A stretch of 64,000 bases of DNA from contig JAQGDQ010001038.1 of assembly GCA_030141605.1 (NCBI GenBank), forward strand, positions 1 through 64,000, in the 5' to 3' direction. The position numbers were made by a program, and so were the translations under genes. Of the stretch, positions 1-12,671 are shown piece after piece. Under the pieces are notes generated by a model. It had not been told where the DNA came from and made no database searches. It saw nothing but the letters and a program-made list of their open reading frames with translations. Within the stretch, counting starts at the first letter, position 1, and every line of letters begins with the position of its first letter. The stretch comes from Tubiluchus corallicola. Lineage: Eukaryota; Priapulida; Priapulimorpha; Priapulimorphida; Tubiluchidae.

Positions 1-317
1 ATTACGCTACTTTGAAAATTTGGAAAACACTACTTTGCTACTGGCAAGCACAGTACTGGAGAAATTTTTGTTAAGCATTTTGGGTACAAGTAACTACAGT
101 ACAAGGTAAACATGGTACGGTACAAATTTGGTATTAGGAAAATTTTCTGTTGGAAAAGTTTGGTACTAGGATAATTTGATACACAGAAAATTTGGTACAA
201 GTAATGTTTAGTACTATGGAAATATCTTTTATATAACCTACTCGAACATGTTGTAGAGGTCCATTTTGTTGCATATTTGTGTTTGTTTGGTTTTTTGTTT
301 GTTTGTTGTTTGTTATT

Positions 318-524
<207 letters not shown>

Positions 525-1123
525 ACTGATTTCACACAATATGGATATCATCATGATATTCAGCACTAACACCCCACAGTAACCGTTGATCTCCACCCAC
601 TATCGGTTATTTCGATATTGACATCAATAATATTGCTCCCAATGATTTTTCAATGAAGCCAGAGCAAACATTTACAGAAATATTGGTTGCGATTTATTAC
701 CTAGCTGCAGGCATCACAGTGTGGAACCATTACTGCATTCACCGTTTGACATTTAGTAAATTTCATGAAAACTAAAACTGATTAACGATCCAAAGTTGTA
801 ACTGATGTTGTCAAATGCGCAGAGCAGTTCTGGGAAACTGCTAATTACGTTTAATTGTTTACCTGCACATTCACAATCATAATTAATCAATGCAAACAGT
901 AAGCACAAAAGAGTTTCACAAAGGCTAAAAATATGTCTCTTTGTTGAATAGAAACAAAACAATGTCTTGTCAATTTGATTTAATGAGACACTAAAGACAT
1001 TTCACGTTTTTGCAATACAATGTGATCACAAGAAATCGCGAACCGAATGTGACAAAGTTTGGTACAAGTAAGTTTGGTACAGGTAATTCTAGTATAGATA
1101 AATTTGCAACATGATCTTTTGGT

Positions 1124-1200
1124 ACAACAACAGCAACAGCAACAGCAGCAGCAGCAACAGCAACAACAACGGCAAAACAACAATCAACAATAACAAGAGC
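1124..1200. repeat. CAA/CAG-rich imperfect microsatellite
   Basis: Mixed CAA and CAG triplets with interruptions lie just inside the right arm of the inverted repeat. No supported coding frame uses them. Confidence 0.85.
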
Positions 1201-1666
1201 AACGATGATGACGATGACGATTAATAACAAACAACAAACAAACAAAAAACCAAACAAACACAAATATGCAACAAAATGGACCTCTACAACATGTTCGAGT
1301 AGGTTATATAAAAGATATTTCCATAGTACTAAACATTACTTGTACCAAATTTTCTGTGTATCAAATTATCCTAGTACCAAACTTTTCCAACAGAAAATTT
1401 TCCTAATACCAAATTTGTACCGTACCATGTTTACCTTGTACTGTAGTTACTTGTACCCAAAATGCTTAACAAAAATTTCTCCAGTACTGTGCTTGCCAGT
1501 AGCAAAGTAGTGTTTTCCAAATTTTCAAAGTAGCGTAATTCTCTATAGCAAAAATTCCTAGCAACAAATTTTTCTCAGCACCAAAATTTCTTTGTACCAA
1601 AATTAGTAGGACCAAATTTACCCACGTTAAATTTATTAGTACCAAACTTACTGCGCACCCGCATAC

Positions 1667-2337
1667 CTCGTAACGTTTCACATTGTTCTCTAAATCAACA
1701 GCAATTCGAAGTCTATGTAGAGACAACGCGGTTTCATCATCATCGGAGTCTTCTACCTCATAATCGTAATCTTGTCTAAAGTTTTCTGAAAGTAATCATG
1801 TTAACTATTTGTTTAAAGTTTTCAGAAAGTAATCATGGTAATTATAATATTTTTGTAAGCGGTTAAATGCTGTGAACTGTTTAACCCTACTGCTTTTTTA
1901 CTGTTTCAATATGAGAATTATGTTCAAGTGTTGAGATGCTTTGCGTGATGTGTGATTCTTTATGTACATTGTATTGTTTATGGTATTGTGTTGTTCGTCA
2001 ATAAACTTAACTTATTATAACGCAAACTTACAAGTTCGGTAAAGTTCAGTTTGATTAGATTAATTCCGATGTGTTTATACTACATTTACACGAAAACACA
2101 CGGTCTCTTAATTAATTTTACAATTTTCCTTGACACACGCGATACTGATAACATGGCTTTGCATCACTAAGGGTTAGTCTATTGGGTGAATTAAATTCAC
2201 TTGATGACAATGGTACCATAATTGGTGATTTTGTACGATGAACGTGCAGTGTATTACCTGATTTAAATTGACTTGGGAAGGCGCTGGCGTAATATCCCCA
2301 GGGCAACACTTCATTGGATATTGATATAGCAGTGCTC
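1667..2337 (-). CDS. Two linked exons of an unidentified gene (partial)
   Basis: On the minus strand, 1785-1667 looks like an internal exon. It is preceded by ...TTTCAG and followed by the donor GAG|GTATGC, and encodes a 39-residue acidic-then-basic stretch containing YDYEVEDSDDDETALSLHRL. Upstream, an open frame from about 2337 to 2258 ends at TCAG|GTAATA and encodes ...NEVLPWGYYASAFPSQ... followed by FKS. Joining them completes a Glu codon across the splice (phase 1 to phase 1), which supports both being exons of one gene. The 5' boundary of the upstream piece is unclear, with no good acceptor or start seen. Any following exon would lie to the left, beyond the inverted repeat. I do not recognise the protein. 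A processed or dead fragment is possible. Confidence 0.4.
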
Positions 2338-2651
2338 AGTTTCAGTTATTTGACGTACGGATATATGTGGTAACGCTATTCACTTTAAATATTGGCGTAG
2401 CCTACTTCGTACGAGCATAAGCTGTTTTGCATTTTTAGTGCATCATATTTAATAAAGAGATCGTGAAATAGTCTGATTCTTACATATTTTCTCGAATGAA
2501 TCAGTATTGTCTGGCACTTCTTCCAGCCACTGAGGCAACCATTATGTGAAGGCAAAAGGCGATGGAAAATTTCCTGCTTAAGTATCTCTCGCCAATTGAC
2601 AAAACTGGCAATCTGCCAAATGGGCTAAACGAAAGCTCTGTTTATAAAATC

Positions 2652-2699
2652 TTGCGCGACCTGCCTCCAGGTTTTTCCAGGTCGCGCAAACAACAAGTA
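2652..2699. repeat. Hairpin with perfect 12-bp stem
   Basis: TTGCGCGACCTG (2652-2663) is perfectly complementary to CAGGTCGCGCAA (2688-2699), with a 24-nt spacer. It is much more GC-rich than its surroundings. It could be the core of a MITE or a structured RNA; nothing adjacent decides between these. Confidence 0.75.
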
Positions 2700-5551
2700 T
2701 AAAAGCCCTAGGGTAATGATAAAGTGGTATTACACCTAAGATGTTACTTTAACTGTTGAAAAACAGCAAAGCCAATCCGTGAGGAAAATCTGCCCTATAA
2801 TTAATCACAATTAATCATTAATTAACAAGACAAATAATGATGTACATTGGAAATGTAGAAAGACAAATTTCTCTCATCTTGAAAGAATGTGCATGCAGAA
2901 TATAAATTTGCACTATATAAGAGAAATTTATCATTAGCGTCATTATCATCAATCATCATCATCATCATCACTGCCAACATCACCATCACCACCACCGCCG
3001 CCGCCGCAGCCACCGCCACCACCATCACCATCATCATTGTCATCACTATCACTGCACTCGAGTTCTAAGTAAACTAAATACTGAGCAAGACATAGGTCTA
3101 CGTAGGTATTGTTCCCTACATTTGTCGCAAAATCCGCTTTAAACCAAGCCTGGCTTCTTTGGTGGCCTTACAATATTATTTAGATCGTATGCTTCGTTCA
3201 TGCATGTGTAACCATGCGTTTAGTTAACCTTGCCTATAAAAAGGAAGTGTCACCGCTGATCAGTGACCACCTATCAGCAGGTACCACAAAAGCGTGGTCC
3301 CCTTTATCTTGTTTTTTATATAGGCCTGTATGTGAGATTATTCATTTAAAGTGCTGTGAACTTTTGAACCGTCAATTTGAAACGTAAAGTGTAACAGTTA
3401 AATTTGAATTTTGTTAATAAAGTGTATTATTAGTGTGGCCACAATTTATACAAATCGTTATATTTCTCTAATGACTATTTTTGACTGGATTATTTTCACA
3501 GCACAATTAATGCAAAATCACAGGTAAGAGCAAGTCAATCAATACCCACTAAGGTTTAAGCGTAATGCAACCTTTCTGACTGCAATAAATTAGACATAAA
3601 TTAGTGTTAACAGTGCACGACCCAAGACAGGCTCTTTCTCTCTCTTTAATGCTATTTGGCATCAAATTCAATTTTTTCGATAACATTATACTTTTTGTGT
3701 TATTTGATGTAACAGAATTATTTGTAAGTCCTTTTGAACGCATTAGTATTTGTTCTGGAAATTACTGATATGCAGAAGACATCTTCACCTGCAGAAGTTA
3801 GGTCTTGAAAGTTTAAAATTTGGCTAAGCACAGTATCGAACCCTCAAAACATTAACTGGAGTGCAGAGAGCACGTCGCATAAATGCAAAGTCAGTACACA
3901 AAACACTTCTGTTCTATAACAGGAGGCAGCAAACTACGTGAAATAAATAAAAGTAAGTAAAATAAAAAAGATTATTCAAAAGAAATTTAAATGTTTTTTT
4001 TATAAACCGGATGGCAGTATGATGTGTGGTCACACCTCAAACATGTGATGTATTGTGAAGGAATGTTTACAGCATTTCAGGGAATTGAAATTTTTCACTT
4101 TGCTCTTTCTCAACAGCGTTTTATCTTGTATTTTTATGCCCAAACCGCCGCAGTTATTACTAGATTTTTATTTTATAAAACGCTGGAAATGGAATAATTT
4201 CAATGTTGCATTGCCAACACAAAGTAAGCCGGTTTTATTTACAATCTGACATGAAAGTATCAAAGCGCTAGTGAAAGCGTTAAAAAGCATTCAAAAGTGA
4301 TGTGACTTGCAACAATTTGTGAATAAATAACATTTGTCGTGTTACACACGTACTTGCTATTGATCAGTGTCATAAAGACAGCAGGATAGAAGACGTTAAA
4401 GGCCTATACATGTATATTGTGTAACCTCAACAGAGACTGAAGTTTTTTAACGCATTATTGTGATAACACAAATAATTTATAATTATTATTAAACGAAAGA
4501 CTCTTATAAATTAAATAACTAAACCTTTTTCAAGCGAATTTCGTAAGCGTGCCGTAAAGACCGCCATGTTTCTCGTCTTTGGCACGAGAATAACGTACGA
4601 AGTACATCGTACGAAGTTTAAAAACGTCTTTGGTTACCGATGTTTGTTTGTGATTTTTGGTGACGTCGTGACTGTACTCATAACGTCATTCGTCTCGCGC
4701 AACGAAAAATGGCGGTTTTTCAAATTTAAAACGGTTAACAACGAAGTGATGAAAAACAAGTTTTTAGCAAAATAAATTGAATACTCGTAATGAGAGTAGG
4801 ATTTTGTGTTGTAAATGCTTATATTATAGTGAGGGTTTAGTTTGAATTTATATTTTCCAGAAGGACAAAAAAGGAAAAGAATCGGAGATGAGACTGTGAA
4901 AGTAGTCTCGTGGAGACAGTCTTAAATGAGTGTTGAAACCAACGGTCGCCCATCCATTCATTGACCGATCACAGCGTTACTTAACTTCACTCACAAAACA
5001 ACTTTGCAATAAGTTTATGTTTGGCAAAATAAAATGTAACGAAGCAACCGCTTACCATTGGCAACAAACTCAGGAAGTTAAAAAATTATAATGACCATTA
5101 CCAACTGGCAACCAAATTTGCAATACCAGATAGAACATACTTTGCGAGGCTGTGACTGACTTTAAGTGGATTGTGATAAGGCCAATACTGGGTTTCAACA
5201 GTACTGTAAGGAATTAGAGAAAAACAAAAAATAAAACTCAAAGGTACAGCTGTTAGGCAAATATTAGTCAAATTAGTTTACATTTCACATAGAAATAACT
5301 TAAAGAAACTACCGGAAAGGCACTATTTAAAATGACTAGACAGGAGGCAAATTATGCGTTTCACGCCTTTCTAAAGAAATCAGCAAGTATTAATGCTGGC
5401 AGGTACAATCGCACAGTGTGCTTTTCAGATTCCTAAATGCTTTCTTAACTGCTGCATGCGCTATATGCTTTAGCTTTAACATTTTTCATTTGAGACCATT
5501 GTGAGGAACCGCAACTTAATTACCAAAAAGATGACAAATGCACACATAACG
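2700..5551. other. Gene-poor stretch
   Basis: No exon with convincing splice sites was found on either strand. It contains an imperfect triplet repeat (2947-3054) and AT-rich DNA. Around 4560-4760 there is a small cluster of CRE-like half sites (TGACGTCG, AACGTCAT) near an ATG-containing frame, which might be promoter-like, but no downstream exon supports a gene. Confidence 0.5.
2947..3054. repeat. ATC/ACC/CCG imperfect triplet repeat
   Basis: A run of interrupted ATC, ACC and CCG triplets. Frames through it give low-complexity Met/Ala/Val peptides, judged artefactual. Confidence 0.9.
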
Positions 5552-5657
5552 CACGTAGACATGGTTAAGACTTCACGTTGTTCTTAGGCCTATGAGTTTT
5601 CTGAAGATGGTCTAAGAATCAAGGACTGAAACATAAAATTTTAACCATGTCTACGTG
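5552..5657. mobile_element. MITE-like element with 17-bp perfect terminal inverted repeats
   Basis: CACGTAGACATGGTTAA (5552-5568) recurs exactly in reverse complement at 5641-5657. The total span is 106 bp. The inner sequence includes a second weaker inverted pair (TTCTTAG near 5580 and CTAAGAA near 5612). There is no coding capacity. No clear target-site duplication was identified, so an excised or decayed MITE or a retroelement UTR fragment is also possible. Confidence 0.55.
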
Positions 5658-6169
5658 TTTTATATAGGCGTTTGCCCTCCTTTGGATAACATTTTTCTTA
5701 ACTTAAGCCACCACTTGCAGTGAGTATAGTTTACCATTGTTTACCTAGTTGGTTAAGCATATTGCCAATATTAGCATTAGAGTGTTTTCTTTCACAAGCT
5801 AAGAGTTCTTCTTTTTCTTCTTCTACCCTTTTTGCTTTTTTCCTGTTGTCCATCCAAGATCGGTTATCGTGCCAACCCTTTTCGATATCAAATTATTCCT
5901 TCAGAAAAATTATCCATAGTTCCTGAAAGAAGACGCGTATTGGAATATAATTGTATAAGGGACACTGATTAAACTTGTACGTGGTAAACATGTAAACATG
6001 CAAATATGTCACAAGTACAAGATTTGTATGAAAATATCTATTTAGTGTGTATGTCGCAAATTTTTGTCCACATATTATTGACAAGCGAATTCTGTTTGAA
6101 TTATGAAGTTAGGTTACTTTTGCGTAAACTGCATGGAAAAACTGTCTAGGGTTGAAACTGTAAGCATGA

Positions 6170-6333
6170 CCTGGCATCCGGAATGCGTATGCGTTATACA
6201 GATGCGGAATAGATGTAATTGGTTTACATTGTTTTCAATGTACCCGTTTATGCGTTATTTTTCTGCAGTTTTTTTCCGATTGATTTTTATACGCAGCTTT
6301 GCGCAGGTGCGTAACGCATTCCGGAGCCAGGTA
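6170..6333. repeat. Imperfect inverted repeat, about 164 bp overall
   Basis: The left end reads ACCTGGCATCCGGAATGCGT. The reverse complement of the right end reads ACCTGGCTCCGGAATGCGT, so the ends match over about 19 bp with one substitution and one indel. The interior contains several GCGTTAT/ATAACGC-like words. The arrangement suggests a MITE or a structured non-coding repeat. No gene was found. Confidence 0.5.
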
Positions 6334-6944
6334 AACGCTACTTATTGTAAGACTATGCGTTATACCAGCGTGCAGCCGCGCAAAATGTAATACTGCACTG
6401 TAGATGAAATGCCGTGTATTTTCACCCCTACCCCTGCAGTGTAATGGTTCTTTCCATTACGAAACTTTTGCAGTGTGGATACTAGCATGCAGACGTTCCG
6501 TAATTCAGTAGCAGCACGGGCCGTTGTGTTTGCGATGTTAGTATCTGTTCCGCAATTCAATATGGAAGACACAAAATAAGTTTTCTGATGATACTTTTGA
6601 TAGTTTTTGGAAAAATTCTATGGTCTGTAAAAACAGGCTTGGCCGCCGTCAGTTCAATACATTATTTATTGATTTAAAGAGTACATGAACCTCGTTAGTA
6701 GTTAAGGCAAAAAGTGTTGGCGTTTTTCAAATCTTGTTGATAAAAAGTCGAAAGTAAAAAAAACTGGCGCCAAACGAGCGGCACCAATCCCAAGAAGTTT
6801 CAGGCTTTGTGTACATTGTACCGGCCCAACGACACAAGTCAAATTGTTTTTCCATATAATCTTTGGACTAAGTCATTCAGTTGTTTTAGTAGTCTGTTAA
6901 CAAGTGCGTAAAATGAACTATATAATTGCATCTGTAATAAAACA

Positions 6945-7205
6945 CAACAGACAAAGAGCCTTTACTATTGAATTATTGATATAAATATTTAACCAGAAAT
7001 GGGATATCACAGTTTAATTGCGATAACATCGATATTACGATGCAAGTTAAAATTTTGTAACAGAAATCCAACAGACCAAGAGCGTTTACTATCATTACTT
7101 GCTTTATTTGTTACTTTATTATCAAATACGTACCAAGAAATAAGATATCTGATATTAGTTACGAAAACATCGATACTTGAAATTGTGATGCAAGATAAGT
7201 TTGCA
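6945..7205. repeat. Diverged tandem duplication, unit about 125-135 bp
   Basis: Two consecutive segments share ordered landmarks: CAACAGAC-AAGAGC-TTTACTAT (about 6946 and 7068), GAAAT..GATATC and AACATCGATA (about 7026 and 7164), then GATGCAAG followed by an AT-rich end. Copies differ by many substitutions and small indels. Confidence 0.5.
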
Positions 7206-9082
7206 AATGTACAAAAATGAAAACTTAACCATTTACAAATTTTGGTAATTGTAATAATAACACAATAATATAATTGTAAAAATATATAATACGGAAATTT
7301 AACTAAACGAAAATAAACATAAACCAATTGTAAGCAGAGCCTAAACATGTTACAATTTTTTACTGTCCTTGTGACTGGGAAGGAAAGAAAAATCAAGGTG
7401 ATATGCAAATCTGTATGAAACGTCATTGTAATTTCCCCTAAATTTCCATGAAGTATATGGGCCCTTCTACAAATTGCGCAGCCTGCATAAGTTTAAAAAG
7501 ACATTCATGCTGGTAAAGGCACAGGAAGCAATAATATCATTGATAGCATAACATTGACAAATAACTAAAATACTGATTGTTATTCGATAAGTACGTTCGA
7601 AAGGTGTTGTCTTCCTACTAGTATGATCGTATCGTTTAGTGTCATCAACAAGGTTTTGGAATGAAGTCTTTCTATATTCAGGAATTTGTTCTAATCAGCA
7701 AAACGATTTCGCTTAGTTTGTGCTTCATTTATTGATTTGTTTTAAGCAATTTGCTTCTATTGTAAATATAAATCAAAATTTGTACTACAAAAAGAAATAT
7801 TTCTGTTACATAATGACTGCTTGCAAGATTACATTCTAGGTTCCCGTTGTGAACGCTAATTTCGACTGCTTTCTTTTTGACTTTTTTACGTAGTTGTTGT
7901 CACTCAAAAAAAAATATATAACTCTTCCAGCCAGTCAGGTGTTTGCCGTAAAGCAAGCACTCGTGAGAGAACTCCGCAATTTTTTTAATTACTGTCAAAA
8001 CATTCAGTAAATTGCAAGGAAGAGGAAATGACGTCATATCCCTACGCAAGCAACCGATCAATCAGTAAACAATCTATTAAATGAAGCGAGTTGAGCTTAA
8101 CGGGTTTAGCTAAAACTGGCATAAAATCTAAAGCGATTACAGGACGTCGTTTAATGATATTAAATCGAATTTGTAAACGCATCAAGTAAGTCCAATCCAA
8201 GTTAATCAAGAAATAGCAACGTTTCGCTTGTCACGTAGCTATCTTCAACTAGCTTTAGTTAGGCTTTTACATCACAGTGGGCAAAGAGTTTGTATAAGCC
8301 CTCCAGTGGACTTCAGCAAAGACACCCATTTGTCTTAAGCCATGATGCGTTTCGCATTTACTTCGAGTATGCGGTCCCTTGTGCTAAATCCCAGAAAAAA
8401 CGTATTTATTTAAGATTTCTCACGAAAGTTTGTGCTATATTAGGCTTCACCATAAATACTGGACATAGTATGAAAAGTCTTGTCTCCTATAAAGCCCACG
8501 TTGGAACGAGCAGAAAACGTAGGAAAACAGTTCAGTGGTCCTTGTTCCTATCCCAAGTTACGGGATAAACTTAATCACAATTTAAGTTGTATTGTTTATT
8601 TCCCAATTCGACTTTTTTACATAGACGGCCTCTCGGTTATATTTATTCTGAACTTTGGAAAGGATCTTGTACATAAAAGGCGATCAAATCAGGAAAATAT
8701 CGTAAACTTCACAAAATACCAAATAACCTCAGAACCTCAGAAGCAATGTACCATCTCAGAAATAGAAAACGAAATGCACTTTTTTCTGTCAGTGTCAAGA
8801 AATCAGAACTATGATTAGTAATAAAACTGTTAAAATATGCCTTGAATATTTGGATTTGTCAGACATAAGTAAATTTGTATTAGCGATTGGCACGACGACA
8901 TAGAAATCTAATGTGTAATTTTGTGGAACCTTCTCTTAGGAAACGTGCCCATGGCTGACCAGGGCAGTCTAGCGCTATTCGTGCAAGGCTTAAATTACTT
9001 GCGTTTGTAAAAATAAGGGCAGCAATCAAAGTCAACAGCAGGTAGTATGCAATTCCTCACACACAAGAAATTAATTCGTGAA

Positions 9083-9152
9083 GCGGATTAAGGTTAAGGT
9101 TAGGGTTGGGTTATGTTTAGGGTTAGGTTAGGGTTAGGTTAGGGTTAAGGTA
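9083..9152. repeat. Interstitial telomere-like repeat (TTAGGG variants)
   Basis: Plus-strand GGTTAGGGTTAGGTTAGGG-type words alternate with TTAAGG and TTATG variants over about 70 bp. TTAGGG is the common animal telomere unit. The copy is degenerate and internal, so it is an interstitial tract and not a chromosome end. Confidence 0.8.
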
Positions 9153-10174
9153 TTTAAATTGTGTGGGAAATTTATATATTTATTTTAAACTATAACGGAT
9201 TTAAATTTGGCTATATCTACATATTATATTTAAAATTGAACCATAACGAGTTTATCAATATTTTATGTGTATTCGTTGTTAAGAAACCTAATGCTATTTA
9301 TTATATTTGTTACTTATGTTATGTTACGCTGTTATGTTATATCGTATTTTTACAGTGTATTTAACTTTAAACTGTGTAAATTAGTGTTTATGTTTTGTAG
9401 TTGTGCTATAACTAATGTTCTTATTACCCAGTAAATGTCTTAAAAGTCTCGAAATGATTCCACGCACATGTTTGTGCATCAGTGGATTAAATTTTCACGG
9501 AATCAAAATTCTTAAAAACAAAGTAACCCTCGAGAAATTCATCCCCCAATATAATAAAAGTTGCAGATGCATTCTGCCAAATTTGCTAGAAACGTTGTTC
9601 ATATCATGAATAATTAGACTTTTCAAGACTAAGGCAAAAAAGGTCAGTAATAAATGCAGCGACGTTGCCCTGAGATTGGTCTTGCTATCAAAGTTGACAT
9701 CTCTAGAAGATGAGTCATCATAAATGCACTAAAGAAGCTCTATTTACTGAACAAATATCAATTTGCATCACATTATCAAAACGGGAATAGTGAAAGTAAT
9801 GCATGAGTAAAGGGCAAAATAAAGCTAAAAAGAATTTGTAAAACACGATTACATTTTACTTTAATGCAATGCCTGTAAAATTCTAGAAATTTTTTGTAAT
9901 TACGTTTATTAAACACAATGTAGTTATTTATTTTAAAAAATCGCGTCACTTTTGGATATTCGCAGCACAAGCAAAGCAAAAAGACTCAAACGTGAACTCG
10001 GCCTTCAACAAGAGGCGGATAATTATTTTTATTTCTCATTTAAATCTTCTTTGTTTTGGTAAAAACGTGTAATAAACGAAACAGCACCCTTGAAAATCAC
10101 TCGACAAAATACAAATACCACACAGAAAATTTAGTTGACTAACTATTTCCTTCGGTCTGTTTGAAACAGTTTTC

Positions 10175-10178
<4 letters not shown>

Positions 10179-10257
<79 letters not shown>

Positions 10258-10368
10258 CTTCTTGCTCCCTCCCTCTTTCTCTCTCCCTTCCTCCCCTCCT
10301 CTCTCTGTCAGTCAGACAGTCTGTCTGTCTGTCTCTCTCTATCTCTCTATCTCTGTCTCTTTCTCTCG
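10179..10368. repeat. (TC)n tract with degenerate pyrimidine-rich flank
   Basis: Pure TC dinucleotides run to about 10251, followed by imperfect CT, CCT and TGTC sequence to about 10368. No gene is associated. Confidence 0.97.
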
Positions 10369-11025
10369 ACTGAAACCTTGGTAATAACGTCCGCTTTATA
10401 AGTAAAAATTTTACAGTAACGTTTTTTGTTTGGGCACCTATTTTGATTGTTTTTGCAAACTAACTAAAATTCTGTTTTACCTGACAAGAAGTTTAGTCTT
10501 GCATTTTAAAATTTAATGTATAGCAGGCAATGACACAAGAGCTGGCTTGTATTAGTATGCTATAATTTCGAAATTGTGTTACCAAGACGCCCAGTCTCTC
10601 TCTTTGATTTTTAATGCAGCAAAATCCGTCACAATGTTTTTCCACTCAGTTACAGTATTATTTACTCACCTTCAAATAAAACAGGATACTCGTCTATATG
10701 AATGGGTTCAAAATGGTATGCTTTGGGATAGCACTGAAGTTGGAGGAACTGCAAGCTGCTAAGTTGCTCTTTTCGTCGTAATCATCATTAACATATTTGT
10801 CGCCATCATTTTTGCCTTTGACACTCGCTCTGGCAATTTAATTCGAACGCTGATCCTGGCTGTTTACTTCAAACGTGTCCCATTTTCTTCCGCTGATTTA
10901 TTCTTGATAATAAGCCAGATCCCGGCCTTGCCACGAAACACTGACATTGCGTTCGTCCGAATGTTGAAAGCTGGATTCTTCCTTGCAGTGGGTCATTTGG
11001 TATATAAAATTTCATCAAAACTGAC

Positions 11026-11150
11026 CGCCGCCGCCGACGCCGACGCCGCCACCACTACCACTACCACCACCACCATCGTCATCATCACCATCACCATCAC
11101 CATCACCACTATCACCACCATCATCATCATCACCATCGTCATTATAATCA
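11026..11150. repeat. CCG/ACC/ATC imperfect triplet repeat
   Basis: A graded run of CCG, GAC, ACC, then ATC/ACC triplets. It resembles the tract at 2947-3054 in composition. Confidence 0.92.
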
Positions 11151-11779
11151 TGCGGGAATGACCATCAGGAAAGGTCATAGCTGCCGCGTCAGCGTCAATA
11201 AATGTTCTCATCATTGTAAAAGTATTTCTCTTTTATTTTTATGCTATTTGGCTGATTGGTACTAATTAAGCGCAAAGTTTCGCAACAACATAGTGTTAAT
11301 TTATCAGTACAGGTGTTTTACGTTACACTAAAACAAAAAACGTTTTCCTGGTGGTCGGCGTCATTTTGTGTTAAAATAGCTGTCAGTTAAGTGCATTAAC
11401 CTTATTTATGGATTTTATCGCTACGATTAACTTTCTTCATCACAACCACATCTTGATAGCTCCCAGCGGTTAATTGTTGTTTTATTGCCTATTCCAAGAC
11501 AACGCTTCTAGCATCATTTCTGCGAGAAGCTAAAGATGCTGTGTTACTATGACAACCGTAATCGGTTTGATAGTGTGAGGTCTTTACTGGCTGTGATGCA
11601 ATGTTATCATATTTTAATTGCTAAAAAGAAGTAAAAGCATGACATGATTATGTCAAAAGTTAATTATTTTGAGTTCAATATGCTGACAAATCTTGGCAAA
11701 ATGAATTTGTGTAGGTCAGCCATTGGAAAATTCTGCTCGTAAAATTTTTGCATTGCTTTATCAGATCCTAAATAATTGA

Positions 11780-12246
11780 TCTACACCATCCACTCCTCTC
11801 AGTTACTAGGAAAAGTATCAGCAAACAACTGTTAAGTGCATCATCCACTCTTTTCATTTACTACCAAATGTGTCGGCAAACCGCTCTAATACTAGTTGAG
11901 ATAGATAGTTAATGTTCTGTTTGCAAAATGTAGATGTTCTGTTTGCGAATGTAGAGATTTCAGTGACTCGCCAACATACTTTGGTAGTAAGTAAATGGTG
12001 TGGATGATGCATTTCACTTAAGCATTACCGTGGCTTGTTGACATTTTTGCTGGAAACTTAATGCAATGAATGGTGCAGCTCAACAATTACTAAAGCAGTT
12101 CGCTGATACATTTGCTAGTAACTAGATAGTGTGGATGAAACAGTTCAACAAGTATTGCAGTGGTTTGCCGACACCTTTGCTAGTAACTGAAATGAGTGGA
12201 CGGTGCAGCTTAACATATACTGAGTGGTATGCTGATGCCTTTCCTA
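11780..12246. repeat. Head-to-head arrays of an approximately 65-bp repeat
   Basis: Plus-oriented units begin at landmarks near 11981 (TTGGTAG), 12047 (TTGCTGG), 12112 (TTGCTAG), 12177 (TTGCTAG) and 12241 (TTCCTAG), giving spacings of 66, 65, 65 and 64 bp. Each has the order GCTGA/GCCGA-ACA, TTTGCTAGTAACT, GAGTGGA, GTGCAGCT, CAACA. The same unit appears in reverse complement at about 11780-11900, with a spacing of about 55 bp. About 65 bp of non-repeat DNA separates the two arrays. Divergence between units is high, so the arrays are old. Confidence 0.8.
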
Positions 12247-12671
12247 GTGTCGCGAACTAATTCGCGAGTTTATTTTATGAACTCTGTGAACTTTACTAAC
12301 TCGTTTCAGTAACAGTAGAGCAAGTCATACTACAGTGCCTAAATGTAATAACTTTCTCACCTGACAGGTTTCTGCTGCATTGTTCAAGGTTAACCAGTTT
12401 TAGGTGGTTTGAGCTTTCTAGTTTAATCAAGTTATTCACAACGTAATGTACATGGAAAAGCAGTCAATAATAAAGTTTTGAGTGTTTGTGCAACTAAATG
12501 AATTTGGGTTATGTTGTTACACATATTGACAAGAGCCTTTTTTCACACCTAGTAACTATGCCTTTCCAAAAGCGTTTTTATAAACATTTTGACAAGACCC
12601 TTAATAACAGCTAAATCTTTTCTGAGAACAATAAAAACATCGACATAGCACGAAATAAAAACGCAAGTGAT

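Larger units (their letters stand above)
5658..8939. other. Gene-poor stretch
   Basis: Open frames here are short, AT-driven and lack splice support. Two structures stand out and are listed separately: an inverted repeat at about 6170-6333 and a diverged tandem duplication at about 6945-7205. Confidence 0.5.

Noticed and set aside
4560-4775. ATG frame next to CRE-like sites
   Set aside because: No downstream exon, no signal or domain, and the repeated GTACGAAG words suggest non-coding sequence.
7007-7426. 139-codon minus-strand frame rich in Phe, Tyr and Ile
   Set aside because: The composition follows AT-rich DNA, it overlaps a diverged tandem duplication, and no splice sites or motif support it.
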